Assembly: GCF_900188065.1 (NCBI RefSeq) | Contig: NZ_FZNQ01000011.1 | Location: 1-64,000 of the forward strand | Direction: 5' to 3' | DNA: 64,000 nucleotides | From: Halorubrum vacuolatum | Lineage (GTDB): Archaea > Halobacteriota > Halobacteria > Halobacteriales > Haloferacaceae | Shown: piece after piece, positions 34,827 to 43,576 of the stretch | Layout of the letters: each line of letters starts with the position of its first letter | How positions within the stretch are numbered: position 1 is the stretch's first letter | The notes under the pieces: generated by a model | Database searches by the model: none | Seen by the model: only the letters and a program-made list of their open reading frames with translations | What the model was told of the DNA's origin: nothing | Position numbers and translations under genes: made by a program

Positions 34827-35197
34827 CCCGTGGGGATCCGGAGGATATGGAGGATCTCATGCGCATCGACGACCCGGCGTTCGATCGGGTCCTCGAGTGT
34901 GTGTTCGGGATCCATGCCCACGAGCGGCGGACGTATTTCGCGTTGCTCGAGATGCCCGGCAGCACCGTGTCGGAGATCGCGGACGAACTGGATCGCGATC
35001 GGAGTAACGTCAATCGCTCACTGTCGACGCTCGCTGAAAAGAGCCTGATCGAACGCGACCGCAAGATCCTCGACGGTGGCGGGTACATCTATCAGTACTA
35101 TCCGACCCCGATCCCCGAGGCGAAGGAGCTGATGCACGACGCCGTCGATCGGTGGGCGGCCGACGTTCACGAGAAGATCGATTCGTTCGATACCTGA
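34823..35197 (+). CDS. Winged-helix transcriptional regulator (TrmB-like HTH)
   Basis: 124 residues. HTH region about 30-90: FGIHAHERRTYFALLEMPGSTVSEIADELDRDRSNVNRSLSTLAEKSLIERDRK, with a wing containing a Gly/Tyr stretch (GGGYIYQYYP). It resembles the DNA-binding part of TrmB without the sugar-binding domain. The tail (AKELMHDAVDRWAADVHEKI) is a dimerisation-type helix. ATGA overlap with the small protein upstream. Targets unknown; autoregulation of the pair is likely. Confidence 0.75.
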   Translation: MTRGDPEDMEDLMRIDDPAFDRVLECVFGIHAHERRTYFALLEMPGSTVSEIADELDRDRSNVNRSLSTLAEKSLIERDRKILDGGGYIYQYYPTPIPEAKELMHDAVDRWAADVHEKIDSFDT

Positions 35198-35203
35198 GCC
35201 GAA

Positions 35204-35650
35204 TCACCCGAGTACGGCGACGCGGATCTCGTGACTGACGCCGTCGGGATCGATCTCGATCCGATCGACGACGGCCTCCCGAACCGCCACACGCCACTCC
35301 TCGATCGCCTCCAGATGACGCTCCCGCCGAGTCTCGAGGTCGACATCGGGATACCGCCGTGCGGTCTCATCGGCTTCCGGGTATGCCGGCACGTCGTCGA
35401 CGAGCGTACGCGGGTCGAGGTGGATCGAACCGGCCGAGGCGGTCGGGTCCTCGCCGCCGCGTTCGTGGATCCGGGCCCGCATCCGGCGATAAAACGGCGG
35501 CGTGATACGCAAGACGACGTGGCGATCCGTTCGTAACGTCGCCTCGAGCGCGGTCGCGACGTCCTCACGATGGACCGCGATGGAGCGGATGCGCCGTGGG
35601 TCGTCGGTGTCATCGCGCGCGTCGCCATCGTTCTCACCGGTATCAGTCAT
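35204..35650 (-). CDS. Haloarchaeal conserved protein, unknown function
   Basis: 148 residues from the ATG at 35650 (MTDTGENDGDARDD); an ATG at 35656 is equally possible. After an acidic lead, VHREDVATALEATLRTDRHVVLRITPPFYRRMRARIH looks like an alpha/beta domain with a basic surface; a central IHLDPRTLVDDVPAYPEAD and a C-terminal helix-strand (WRVAVREAVVDRIEI) follow. No catalytic motif seen. It is immediately upstream of the MutS-like gene on the same strand in transcription order reversed (that gene starts at 37499), so the two are not an operon. Confidence 0.6.
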   Translation of the reverse strand: MTDTGENDGDARDDTDDPRRIRSIAVHREDVATALEATLRTDRHVVLRITPPFYRRMRARIHERGGEDPTASAGSIHLDPRTLVDDVPAYPEADETARRYPDVDLETRRERHLEAIEEWRVAVREAVVDRIEIDPDGVSHEIRVAVLG

Positions 35651-35690
35651 CGTCACTCTCGGGTTTATCAGTCATCCTCCCTCTCCCCTC

Positions 35691-37499
35691 TCAGTCATCA
35701 TCGGGTGACCAACGGGCGTCCGAAAGCGTTCGTTGCACGGCCTCCTCGCCGACGGCGGCCGCGAGGTGTTCGAAGCCGCCGCGGACGCCTCGGTCCGTCG
35801 CGTTCGCGACGAGCCGTGAGACGATGAACTCCGGGGTCGACTTCCCGATCGTCCCGTATCGCGGCTGGTAGTCGACCCGAAGTTCGAGGTCGTTGTTCAA
35901 CCCTTCAGCGAAGATGCCATCGATCCGGGCCGCATCGGGAAGCGGACTCAAGTCCTCCGCGAGATGGGTGACGTAAACGCCGAGGGCGTCGCGCTCGACG
36001 GTCAACTCGACGAGTCCATTGAGGAGATCCGCGGCTCGCCCCGGCTCCGTGATCGCCTCGAACTCGTCGACGAGCATCAGGGTTCGCCCCTCCTCGACGA
36101 GCGGCGGAACGACCGACTTCAGCGTCGATTCGAGCACCCCCGCGTTGAACGAGGCGTGGCGTCGATGAAAGACGACGCGGTCGAACGTGCCGACCTCGGC
36201 CTCCTCGGCCGGCACCGGCAGCCCCATCGAGGCGAGCAGCGCGACCGCACAGAGCGTCTCCAAGAGCGTCGTCTTGCCCCCGGAGTTCGCCCCCGTGAGC
36301 ACGCTCACACGGTCGCCGGAGGGCGGTCGTTCCGTCCCGCTCAGATCCGGCACGTCCGCCAACCCGTGCGTCCCGATCCCGTACGTGACCGGCTGAACGT
36401 CACCCGTAATGAAGAGGTTCCGGGCGTTTCGGACCGCGATCCCGTCATCGACAAACCTCGGGCGACGCAGATCGTGTTCGGCGGCAAACCGCCCGAGTGA
36501 GAGATGAACCGCGTTCGCCGAGACCGCCTCGACCGCGCGGGTGACGTCCTCGCCGGCCTCCGCAAGCCGCGCCTGGAGCGTCTCGGCCACCGCCTCCTCG
36601 CGCTCCGTGACGTCGGCTTCCAGCTCCGAAACGAGTTCGCGAAGGGTGCCGGAGACGAAGTCCGCGGCGTCGAGCGCGTCGTCCGGGGCGGCCGACCGGA
36701 TCGTCGCCGGCTCGATCCCCGTCTCGCTTGCGAGATGCTCGACGACGCCCGCGCGGAACGCCTCGAAGTCCCGAGCGGAACCGTCACGCACCGCGTCGAT
36801 CACGTCGAAGGCGGCGTTCTCCAGCCCCCGTGCCGCTTCGAGACGCTCGCGTCGGCGATCGAGTTCCTCGTCGGCCCCCGTCGCGATGGTCGCTTCTGTC
36901 GGGTCCCCGGAGCCCACGTTCGCAGCGTCACCGAGCGATCCCCTGACGCCCCCGAGCGCCCCGACGGCGTCACGCAGGGCATCGACGTCGAGCGCCGCGA
37001 GGGTGTCGAACGCCTCCCCGGACAGCCCGGCCTCACGAAGCGTGATCGCCGCCTCGACGGCGGCCCGATCGGTGGCGCCGGCCTCGTCATAGGCCCTGAA
37101 CGCCTCGACGACCCGATCCCGCTCGGTCTCGGAGAGCCCTTCCCAGGCGTCACGGGCCGTCATCACCTCCGTCAACCGGTCCTCGATCGCCTCGCGGTCG
37201 GTGAGTGGTGTGAGCACGCGGATCCGATCGCCGGCGTGTGCGGTCAGCGCGTATTCGGCCGCCAAAGAGAGCAGTTCGTCGTAGACCGCGCGGGCGTCGC
37301 CCGTGGCGAGGACGTCCATCCCGGCCTTGCCGTTGGCCCGCCGGAGGATCCGGGTCGCGCGGCCGCGTTGGAGCCCGGCATCGGAGAGCGCCCGAACGTC
37401 CGCCGACTCGATCGCCTCGACGGCTCGCTCGGTTCCGAGCGCCTCAACGAGCGTCTCGCTCGTCTTCGGCCCGATACCCCAGTAATCCTCGAGTCGCAT
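35691..37499 (-). CDS. MutS-family ATPase with N-terminal helix-hairpin-helix
   Basis: 602 residues. N-terminal HhH region (YWGIGPKTSETLVEALG, ALSDAGLQRGRATRI), a long helical core (about 90-370), then a MutS-type ABC ATPase: Walker A LTGANSGGKTTLLE (about residue 400), the signature region near LESTLKSVVPPLVEEG, Walker B TLMLVDEFEAITEP and a His switch VYVTHL. It lacks the mismatch-recognition domain of MutS1, so it belongs with MutS-like/MutS5-type proteins whose archaeal role (recombination or structure-specific DNA binding) is uncertain. Confidence 0.88.
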   Translation of the reverse strand: MRLEDYWGIGPKTSETLVEALGTERAVEAIESADVRALSDAGLQRGRATRILRRANGKAGMDVLATGDARAVYDELLSLAAEYALTAHAGDRIRVLTPLTDREAIEDRLTEVMTARDAWEGLSETERDRVVEAFRAYDEAGATDRAAVEAAITLREAGLSGEAFDTLAALDVDALRDAVGALGGVRGSLGDAANVGSGDPTEATIATGADEELDRRRERLEAARGLENAAFDVIDAVRDGSARDFEAFRAGVVEHLASETGIEPATIRSAAPDDALDAADFVSGTLRELVSELEADVTEREEAVAETLQARLAEAGEDVTRAVEAVSANAVHLSLGRFAAEHDLRRPRFVDDGIAVRNARNLFITGDVQPVTYGIGTHGLADVPDLSGTERPPSGDRVSVLTGANSGGKTTLLETLCAVALLASMGLPVPAEEAEVGTFDRVVFHRRHASFNAGVLESTLKSVVPPLVEEGRTLMLVDEFEAITEPGRAADLLNGLVELTVERDALGVYVTHLAEDLSPLPDAARIDGIFAEGLNNDLELRVDYQPRYGTIGKSTPEFIVSRLVANATDRGVRGGFEHLAAAVGEEAVQRTLSDARWSPDDD

Positions 37500-37592
37500 A
37501 CGTTCGCGTCTCGGCGAGCGACCTTGGCGTTTTCGTCACTCGTCGCCATCCCGGCGATCAAAAAGCGGCTCACTCCGGCAACAAAAAGCGAG

Positions 37593-38111
37593 TCAGTCCG
37601 CCGGTGACGGGGCCGCTGCATCCGCGCGCGTCTCGCGGAGATAGCCCTGCAGATACGCACCGATAAACATCCCGAGCACGCCGTAGAGGATGACGACGTT
37701 GCCGATCCCGAGGCTCGCATAGGCGGCACCCGGGCAGATCCCGGACAGCCCCCAACCGACCCCAAAGATCCCGCCGCCGACGATCACGTCCCGATCCATC
37801 GACTTGAGTCGGCGACCGAACCGTTTGCCGGTCATCGGAGCCGAACGTCCCGACAGCGTCAACGCCCAGAAGGTGATCCCGACGACGACGCTTGCCCCGC
37901 CCATCACGAAGAGCAGCCCGAGGTCACGAAACTGCAGGAACTCTAAGACGATCTCCGGGCGGGCCATCTGACTCATCGCGAGTCCGACGCCGAAGATCGC
38001 CCCACCGAGGAAGACGAGCGGCAAAAAGAGCGGGTGGCTCTCGTGTTCGGCGATGATCCCGGCGCCGCTCATCGGCGACGCACCTCGCTCGGGCGGGGTC
38101 GGGTCGGTCAT
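37593..38111 (-). CDS. YeeE/YedE (DUF6691) family membrane protein, half 2
   Basis: 172 residues, four to five helices. FLGGAIFGVGLAMSQMARPEIV and GGGIFGVGWGLSGICPGAAY contain the repeated Gly-rich loops and the membrane-embedded Cys (GICPG) of YeeE/YedE sulfur transporters, which import thiosulfate or related sulfur species. Its ATG overlaps the stop of the upstream YeeE gene by 4 bases, so both halves form one transporter. Acidic tail, no rhodanese fused or adjacent. Confidence 0.87.
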   Translation of the reverse strand: MTDPTPPERGASPMSGAGIIAEHESHPLFLPLVFLGGAIFGVGLAMSQMARPEIVLEFLQFRDLGLLFVMGGASVVVGITFWALTLSGRSAPMTGKRFGRRLKSMDRDVIVGGGIFGVGWGLSGICPGAAYASLGIGNVVILYGVLGMFIGAYLQGYLRETRADAAAPSPAD

Positions 38112-38596
38112 GGTCGCACCCCCAGCGCGAAGACGAACTGGGCGACGCCGATGGCGACGAGCATGAAGATAGCCACGTTGAGGATCGACGCCCGTGAGCC
38201 CGATCCGACGCCACAGACGCCGTGCCCGGAGGTACAGCCCTTGCCGAGCCGCGTACCGATCCCGATGAGGACGCCGCCGAGCAGGAGCCGCCACGGCTGA
38301 ACCTCGGTCGTCCAGCCGAACTCGCCCGTCACGAGCGAGTACGCGGCCGCGCCGGCGACGATCCCGAGCGTGAAGACGACCCGCCAGTCACGCGAGGCGA
38401 TAAACCGGGGCTGTTGGAAGCGGCGCAGCTTCGAGCCGTACGACAGCGTCGATTCGAGGAACGTACTCGCGCCCGCGTGTATGCCGGTTCCGGCGTAGAT
38501 CACGGCGGTTCCGAGCCCGATCAGCAGCCCCCCGAACAGGTAGTGTTCCCACCCGCGCGGGAACAGCGTGTCGACGAGCAGGACGATCTCGTGCAT
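38108..38596 (-). CDS. YeeE/YedE family membrane protein, half 1
   Basis: 162 residues, four helices. FGGLLIGLGTAVIYAGTGIHAGAS and GVLIGIGTRLGKGCTSGHGVCGV carry the family's Gly-rich loops with two Cys in the conserved GKGCTSGHGxCG motif, thought to pass the sulfur substrate. In many haloarchaea the pair is followed or preceded by a metallo-beta-lactamase/rhodanese protein; none is visible here. Start at the ATG at 38596. Confidence 0.88.
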   Translation of the reverse strand: MHEIVLLVDTLFPRGWEHYLFGGLLIGLGTAVIYAGTGIHAGASTFLESTLSYGSKLRRFQQPRFIASRDWRVVFTLGIVAGAAAYSLVTGEFGWTTEVQPWRLLLGGVLIGIGTRLGKGCTSGHGVCGVGSGSRASILNVAIFMLVAIGVAQFVFALGVRP

Positions 38597-38690
38597 ACCC
38601 GTTCGCTGGTGTCGAAAGGTGGAAAGCGCTACGCTCCCGGCGGGATCTTGCCGTGCTCGCTGACGGACGGGGAGGAGATATACACAGCCG

Positions 38691-39143
38691 TCAGCCGCCG
38701 AATTCCGATTCGCTCACGCGGACGACGAGCGTCTCCTCAACCTCGCGAAGATCGTACTCGGGAATCGATCCCTGAACCCGTCGGACGAAGAGCGGTTCGA
38801 CGAGTTCGTCCTCGACGAGCCCGAATATCTTGAGCCGCTGGTCGGTCTCCTCGGGCGGCACATCGCCGTCGCGGACCGCACCGGCGAGTTCGCGCGAGAG
38901 CCACTCGGTCCCGGAGATCGACGGTTCAAGCACGAGCGCTTCCGCGACGAAGCGGACGCAGTACCAGTTGAGGTCGTTGAGCAGCGCCACCGCGGCCCCG
39001 AGGCTCACCGTATCCACCGCGACGCTGTTCGCGAACGGCTCGTGGATCTCGTAGGTCGCGAGCGCGTCACGGGCGGTCTCCCGCGAGAGCAGCTCATACA
39101 GCAGGTTGATATCCGGGTCCCCGACGAGACACACCCGCGTCAT
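38691..39143 (-). CDS. DUF5804 family protein
   Basis: 150 residues from the ATG at 39143. The sequence (TRVCLVGDPDINLLYELLSRETARDAL at the start, WLSRELAGAVRDG in the middle, YDLREVEETLVVRVSESEFGG at the end) matches the haloarchaeal DUF5804 family throughout and at full length. Function unknown; no metal or nucleotide motif. It follows the PLP dehydratase gene by 69 bases on the same strand. Confidence 0.8.
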   Translation of the reverse strand: MTRVCLVGDPDINLLYELLSRETARDALATYEIHEPFANSVAVDTVSLGAAVALLNDLNWYCVRFVAEALVLEPSISGTEWLSRELAGAVRDGDVPPEETDQRLKIFGLVEDELVEPLFVRRVQGSIPEYDLREVEETLVVRVSESEFGG

Positions 39144-39212
39144 GTTCGGTCCAAGCCGCGGCCCGTGCAAAGCGATTGTGGTCCGGGCCGGCCTCGTTCG
39201 AGAACGGACGCC

Positions 39213-40238
39213 TCACCGATCGACGAGCACCTGCTCGACCTTCGCTCCCGGCAGGTTCCGACCGGTGACTGGGATGACGATCGTTTGACCGTTGATCTCC
39301 TCGCTGAGATCCTCGAGAAGGGCGAACGGTGGGGCACACGCGCCCTCCATCAGGATCCGCTCCTCGCGAAACAGCTTCCCGACGGTCTCGATGATCGCCG
39401 CTTCGCTCACCGTGTACATCTCGTCTACGTGCTCGCGCATGACGGCCATCGGAAGGGCGTACGGGACGCGTGCGGCGATGCCGTCGGCGAAGGTGTTGGC
39501 CTCCTCCTGTGGGATGAGTTCCCCGCTGCGCCATGCCCGAGCGGCCGCATCCACTTCGGCCGCCTGCACGCCGATCACCTCGGCGTCCGTAACCGCCCCG
39601 ACCGACAGGCCGTAGCCGGCCCCGATGCTGCCGGCGCCGATCGGTCCAATGACGAGGTCCACGTCGGGGAGGTCCTCGGCGATCTCGAGTCCCGCGGTGC
39701 CGGTCCCGGCGATCACCCCCCGTTCGTTTCCGGGATGGACGTATCGGTAGCCCTCCTCGGCGGCGAGGTCGGCGGCCCAGTCCGCGGCGTCATCGTAATC
39801 CGCCCCGACGATTTCGACCCGCCCACCGAGCCGTTCGATCCCCTCGATCCGGTTCTTCCCGGTTCCCTCCGGGACCGCGACGATCGCCTCGGTGTCGAAC
39901 CAGCGGGCGGCCTGTGCGAGCGCCCGTCCGTAGTTGCCGACGCTCGCCGTTATCACCCCTTGCTGCCGGAACGCGGGGTCCAACCCGGCGACGAGCGTGG
40001 TAATGCCACGGATCTTGAACGATCCCGTCGGGAGGGTGTCCTCGCGTTTCAGGTAGATCTCGGCCCCGTACGTTTCCGACAGCCATTCGCTTTTTATAAG
40101 CGGCGTCCGCGGGAGGTGATCGCTGAGCACCCGTCTGGCGCGGTAGACGTCGGCGGTCGTCGGCGGGGTCAGATCGTGATACTCGAAGATGGTCGAGGCG
40201 TCGGGGGACTCGACACGCTCGAACGATGACGGTGGCAT
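39213..40238 (-). CDS. PLP-dependent threonine/serine dehydratase family protein
   Basis: 341 residues from the ATG at 40238. Fold type II PLP enzyme: Schiff-base Lys in PTGSFKIRG (about residue 72), the substrate loop that is usually SSGNHGQ reads TASVGNYGRA here, and the phosphate-binding loop is GPIGAGSIGAG. Family members deaminate threonine to 2-oxobutyrate or serine to pyruvate, or racemise serine. The altered substrate loop suggests a changed substrate or an ancestral variant. No ACT domain, so not the feedback-regulated biosynthetic IlvA. Confidence 0.85.
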   Translation of the reverse strand: MPPSSFERVESPDASTIFEYHDLTPPTTADVYRARRVLSDHLPRTPLIKSEWLSETYGAEIYLKREDTLPTGSFKIRGITTLVAGLDPAFRQQGVITASVGNYGRALAQAARWFDTEAIVAVPEGTGKNRIEGIERLGGRVEIVGADYDDAADWAADLAAEEGYRYVHPGNERGVIAGTGTAGLEIAEDLPDVDLVIGPIGAGSIGAGYGLSVGAVTDAEVIGVQAAEVDAAARAWRSGELIPQEEANTFADGIAARVPYALPMAVMREHVDEMYTVSEAAIIETVGKLFREERILMEGACAPPFALLEDLSEEINGQTIVIPVTGRNLPGAKVEQVLVDR

Positions 40239-40427
40239 ACCGAACGCAGTGTTTCCGAGGAGCCTGAAACTATCCCTTGCCGTCTCGGTCCGTCGATCCG
40301 TACTCTGCAAGCCTCCACAGCCTCGTCGCGACCGATCTCCGCGGGCTCCGGTACAGCTGCGCGGTCTCCTCGCACCCTTGGGGCGCTCGGAGTCGTGCGC
40401 CGGAATCAGCTTATAGGAATTCGAAAA

Positions 40428-40461
40428 GAATGCCCACGGCTTTCGTCGCGGAAGATGTCAA
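40428..40461 (+). mobile_element. Degraded right end of an IS200/IS605 element
   Basis: GAATGCCCACGGC, a TTTC loop, a partly complementary arm, then GGAAGATGTCAA. This has the layout of the two clearer right ends in the window (100-148 and 57353-57382), with several stem mismatches. No tnpB sequence is recognisable before it. The seven bases after TCAA (TCGGTGT) are the same as those after the right end at 57382. Confidence 0.45.
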
Positions 40462-40589
40462 TCGGTGTCTTCGTCCAGTTCGTCACTCAGGAGATCTCGA
40501 ACACGCTCGAAATGCTGGCTAATGCGGTTCGGCATCTCCATATATTCCGCCTCGCTCACGGGTCGATCCCGCCGTTGACGTCGTGTCAT
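40458..40589 (-). CDS. Possible 43-residue protein ending in an IS relic
   Basis: ATG at 40589, with GGGTGA about 5-10 bases before it (Shine-Dalgarno-like) and a TATA element TATAATATAT at 40627-40636. The product is Arg-rich at the start (MTRRQRRDRPVSEAEYMEMP) and acidic at the end (SDELDEDTD). The stop TGA lies within the relic IS end, so the natural C-terminus may have been lost. I know no function. The upstream signals make it more likely real than most short frames. Confidence 0.5.
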   Translation of the reverse strand: MTRRQRRDRPVSEAEYMEMPNRISQHFERVRDLLSDELDEDTD

Positions 40590-40679
40590 GACTCACCCTT
40601 TTGATATACGATTCGACGTTTTCGTGTATAATATATCCGGCCAAAGAACGGTTCAACTACCCGATCTCCCCCGATCCAT

Positions 40680-41663
40680 TTAAAACAGTCCGTCGACCGC
40701 CTCGGCGGCGAGATCGATGCTCGCCTCCAGATCGGGCCCGAGCGGCGATCCGACGACGAGGCCATCGGCGTACTCGGCGACGGCAGCGGCCCGCTCGCGC
40801 ACCGTTTCGGGCGTCCCGGCCATACAGAACGCGTCGATCATCGCCGGCGTCACCCGCTCGAAGGCCTCCGAGAACTCCCCGGCGGCGACGTGCTCGCCGA
40901 TCGCTTCGGCCGCCTCGGGATCGATCCCATGACGTTTCAGGACGGGCGGGGCCGCCCCCGCCGTTATAAAGGCGACCGGTGGACGGGCGGCCTCGCGGGC
41001 GGCTTCCTCGTCGGTATCGACGCTCACGGCGGCGTAGGCGATCAGCTCGAACGCGCCGCGCTCGTCGGGGCGGGCGTCGAGCCCGTCGTCGACCTGCTCG
41101 CGGGCCCACGCGAGGTCGTCGGGGTGTGAGCCGTTATATAAGAGGCCGTCGGCGTGTTTCGCGGCCATCCGACACATGTGTGGGCCCTCGCCGCCGACGT
41201 GGACGGGGATCGACGCGCCCTGTGGCGGTTCGTAGTTCAGCCCGGCGTCGGTCGCATCGAACGTGCCGTCGTGATCGACGCGCTCGCCGGCCCAGAGCCG
41301 CTGGGCGACCTTGAACGCCTCCAACACGGACCGGAGCCCGCGCTTGTCCGCCAATCCGAGGTTCGAAAGCGTGGAGGGGTCACCGGGGCCGAGCCCGAAG
41401 ACGGCTCGCCCGCCGGAGGCCTCATCGAGGGTGGCGATCCGGGAGGCGAGGGTGACGGGGTGGGTCTCATACGGGTTGGCGACGCCGGGTCCGAGTCGGA
41501 CCTCGTCGGTCGCCATCGCCAGCCGTGAGAGGAACGCCCACGGGTCGCGGTTGTTGTAGTGACACGTCGAGTAGACGGCGTCGTAGCCGGCCGCTTCGGC
41601 GCGGACGCCGAGGTCGACGAGACGATCCAACTCGTGTTCGGGGGTGAGTTCGATTCCAAGCAT
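40680..41663 (-). CDS. mer: 5,10-methylenetetrahydromethanopterin reductase (F420-dependent)
   Basis: 327 residues, a luciferase-like (beta/alpha)8 barrel of the F420-binding family. Start GIELTPEHELDRLVDLGVRAE, then AVYSTCHYNNRDP, LGPGVANPYETHP and IPVHVGGEGPHM. Mer reduces methylene- to methyl-tetrahydromethanopterin with reduced F420; haloarchaea, which are not methanogens, keep it for one-carbon folate-like metabolism. The gene ends at 40680 and its start is three bases from the cofE stop, which makes an F420 operon with cofE upstream. Confidence 0.88.
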   Translation of the reverse strand: MLGIELTPEHELDRLVDLGVRAEAAGYDAVYSTCHYNNRDPWAFLSRLAMATDEVRLGPGVANPYETHPVTLASRIATLDEASGGRAVFGLGPGDPSTLSNLGLADKRGLRSVLEAFKVAQRLWAGERVDHDGTFDATDAGLNYEPPQGASIPVHVGGEGPHMCRMAAKHADGLLYNGSHPDDLAWAREQVDDGLDARPDERGAFELIAYAAVSVDTDEEAAREAARPPVAFITAGAAPPVLKRHGIDPEAAEAIGEHVAAGEFSEAFERVTPAMIDAFCMAGTPETVRERAAAVAEYADGLVVGSPLGPDLEASIDLAAEAVDGLF

Positions 41664-41666
41664 CGG

Positions 41667-42431
41667 TTAGTGTATCCCTCCAGTATATCGCCACTCGCGA
41701 AGCGCCTGCCGGACGTAGTCGCCGTCGACCTCGCGGAAGTGCGCATCGGAGCCCGCATGGTCGCCGAAGGACCACCCGCGGACGACGACGACCGGCGTTC
41801 CGCCGTCGCCCTCGCCGGCGACGAGGTTGGCCGCGCTCGCTAGCTCATCGATCACGTTCTGGACGGTGACGCCGAGTTCGCGGCCGTCGCGGTCGCGTTC
41901 GCCGCGCCAATCGCGGCTGGCGGGCAACCCGGCCCAGCCGAGCGCGACGCCCCGCTGTCCGTGTCTGAACGGCCGCCCGCAGGTGTCGGTGACGATCACC
42001 CGATCGGCGTCGAGTCCCGCGCGGATCCGTTCGGCGCTCTCGGTGGGGCGTTTCGGCAACAGGAGGAGGTCGCCGTCGGCGACGTTCGAGCGGTCGATGC
42101 CGGCGTTGACGCCGACGTGACCGAACCGGGTGGCGGTGAGGAGGAACGGGGCCTCCATGATCAACTCGGTCGATTCTTCGAGAACGGCCTGGGCGAATCG
42201 CGGGTCTTTCTCCTCGCCGGTCAGCTCGCCCAGCCGGGTCGCGAGCTCGTTCGCCCGTGGGCTCGGCGGGAACTCCTCGAGGTCGAAGAGGCGACCTTCG
42301 GCCTTCGAGACGACGGTGCTCGCGACACAGACGACGTCGTCCTCGCGGAGGTCGACGCGCTCGCGAATCAGCGCCGCGAGGTCGTCCCCTTCCCGGATCT
42401 CCGGGAGGTCCGGCACGGCGAACAGCTCCAT
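41667..42431 (-). CDS. cofE: Coenzyme F420-0:L-glutamate ligase
   Basis: 254 residues from the ATG at 42431. CofE adds glutamates to F420-0 using GTP. Family motifs: VVCVASTVVSKAEGR, MEAPFLLTATRFGHVGVNAGIDRSNV and TDTCGRPFRHGQRGVALGWAG. Single-domain archaeal form, without the bacterial FMN domain. Stop three bases from the ATG of mer, so the enzyme that completes F420 and an enzyme that uses it are cotranscribed. Confidence 0.93.
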   Translation of the reverse strand: MELFAVPDLPEIREGDDLAALIRERVDLREDDVVCVASTVVSKAEGRLFDLEEFPPSPRANELATRLGELTGEEKDPRFAQAVLEESTELIMEAPFLLTATRFGHVGVNAGIDRSNVADGDLLLLPKRPTESAERIRAGLDADRVIVTDTCGRPFRHGQRGVALGWAGLPASRDWRGERDRDGRELGVTVQNVIDELASAANLVAGEGDGGTPVVVVRGWSFGDHAGSDAHFREVDGDYVRQALREWRYTGGIH

Positions 42432-42566
42432 ATCACCCCTGCGTGTCGGCGAGTGAAAACCCCGCCGGTACCGGGTGGACTTGACGGCGTTCACCACGGG
42501 CGTCTCGGGGAAGGTTCGGCCCACGGGTCGCCGTGTGTTTAACACGCTTCGGGACGTGGATGAGAC

Positions 42567-43556
42567 ATGGCAGGGTCCGCGCTCTATTTCACCGCGCCCG
42601 GCTCCGTCGAGACCGAGCCGATCGACGGAGGACCACCCGATCGCGACGAAGTCGCCGTCGAGACGGTCGCCTCCGCCATCAGCGCGGGGACCGAACTCCT
42701 CGTCTATCGGGGGCAGGCACCGACCGAAATCCCTCGGGACAAGACCATCGAGGCGCTTTCCGGCGAGTTCTCCTATCCGATGCGCTACGGCTATGCGGCC
42801 GTTGGTGAGGTACAGGCAGTTGGCGAACACGTCTCGAACGAATGGGCCGGACGGACGGTCTTTTCGTTCACCCCACACCAGACGCGTTTCACCGCGTCGC
42901 CGGACGTGCTGGTTCCGGTGCCACCCGAAATGGACGCCGAGACGGCGACGCTCATCCCCTCCGTTGAGACGGCGACGACGCTGGCACTCGATCTCGGAGC
43001 CCGACTCGGCGAGGAGATCGTCGTCTTCGGGGCCGGCGTGATCGGGCTCTGTCTGGTCCGACTGCTCGCCGCGTTTCCGCTCGATCGCCTCGTCGTCGTC
43101 GATCCGATCGAGCGGCGGCGAACCGTCGCCCGTGAATTAGGTGCGGACGAGACGATCCATCCCGATGACGGTGCGGAGGGCATCGACGGGTTCGATGCCG
43201 CCGTCGAACTCTCCGGCCGTCCCGCCGTGCTCGATGACGCCGTTTCCGCCGTCGGGTACGGCGGTCGGGTTATCGTCGGCTCCTGGTACGGAACGAAACG
43301 GGCACCGATCGATCTGGGCGGCCGGTTCCATCGTGACCGGATAACCATCAGATCCAGTCAAGTGAGCACGATCGCCCCCGAACTCCGGGGTCGGTGGGAC
43401 ACCGAACGGCGGATCTCGACGGTGCTCGACCGATTGGACGGCTCCCTCGCCGAGACGCTGATCAGCCACCGGGTTCCCTTCGAGCGTGCCGAGGAGGCAT
43501 ACGAGCTCCTCGATGGGCGTCCCGAGGAGGCGCTTCAGGTCGTATTGACCTACTGA
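42567..43556 (+). CDS. Zinc-type alcohol dehydrogenase-like MDR oxidoreductase
   Basis: 329 residues, GroES-like domain then Rossmann domain. NAD(P) loop VFGAGVIGLCLVRLL, with VVDP at the end of strand 2 suggesting NAD. The classical catalytic Cys-His zinc ligands of ADH are replaced (SAISAGTELLVYRG, GYAAVGEV), and no structural four-Cys zinc lobe is visible, so it is a zinc-independent or atypical member. It is divergent from cofE with a 135-base gap. Substrate unknown; related proteins in haloarchaea are found with pterin or lipid genes, but none of those lies next to it here. Confidence 0.8.
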   Translation: MAGSALYFTAPGSVETEPIDGGPPDRDEVAVETVASAISAGTELLVYRGQAPTEIPRDKTIEALSGEFSYPMRYGYAAVGEVQAVGEHVSNEWAGRTVFSFTPHQTRFTASPDVLVPVPPEMDAETATLIPSVETATTLALDLGARLGEEIVVFGAGVIGLCLVRLLAAFPLDRLVVVDPIERRRTVARELGADETIHPDDGAEGIDGFDAAVELSGRPAVLDDAVSAVGYGGRVIVGSWYGTKRAPIDLGGRFHRDRITIRSSQVSTIAPELRGRWDTERRISTVLDRLDGSLAETLISHRVPFERAEEAYELLDGRPEEALQVVLTY

Positions 43557-43576
43557 TCGCTCGCTTGAGCGTCCGG

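Noticed and set aside
40239-40427. A remaining tnpB gene before the relic IS end
   Set aside because: No frame in this stretch shows TnpB motifs such as the zinc CxxC pairs or the DED residues.
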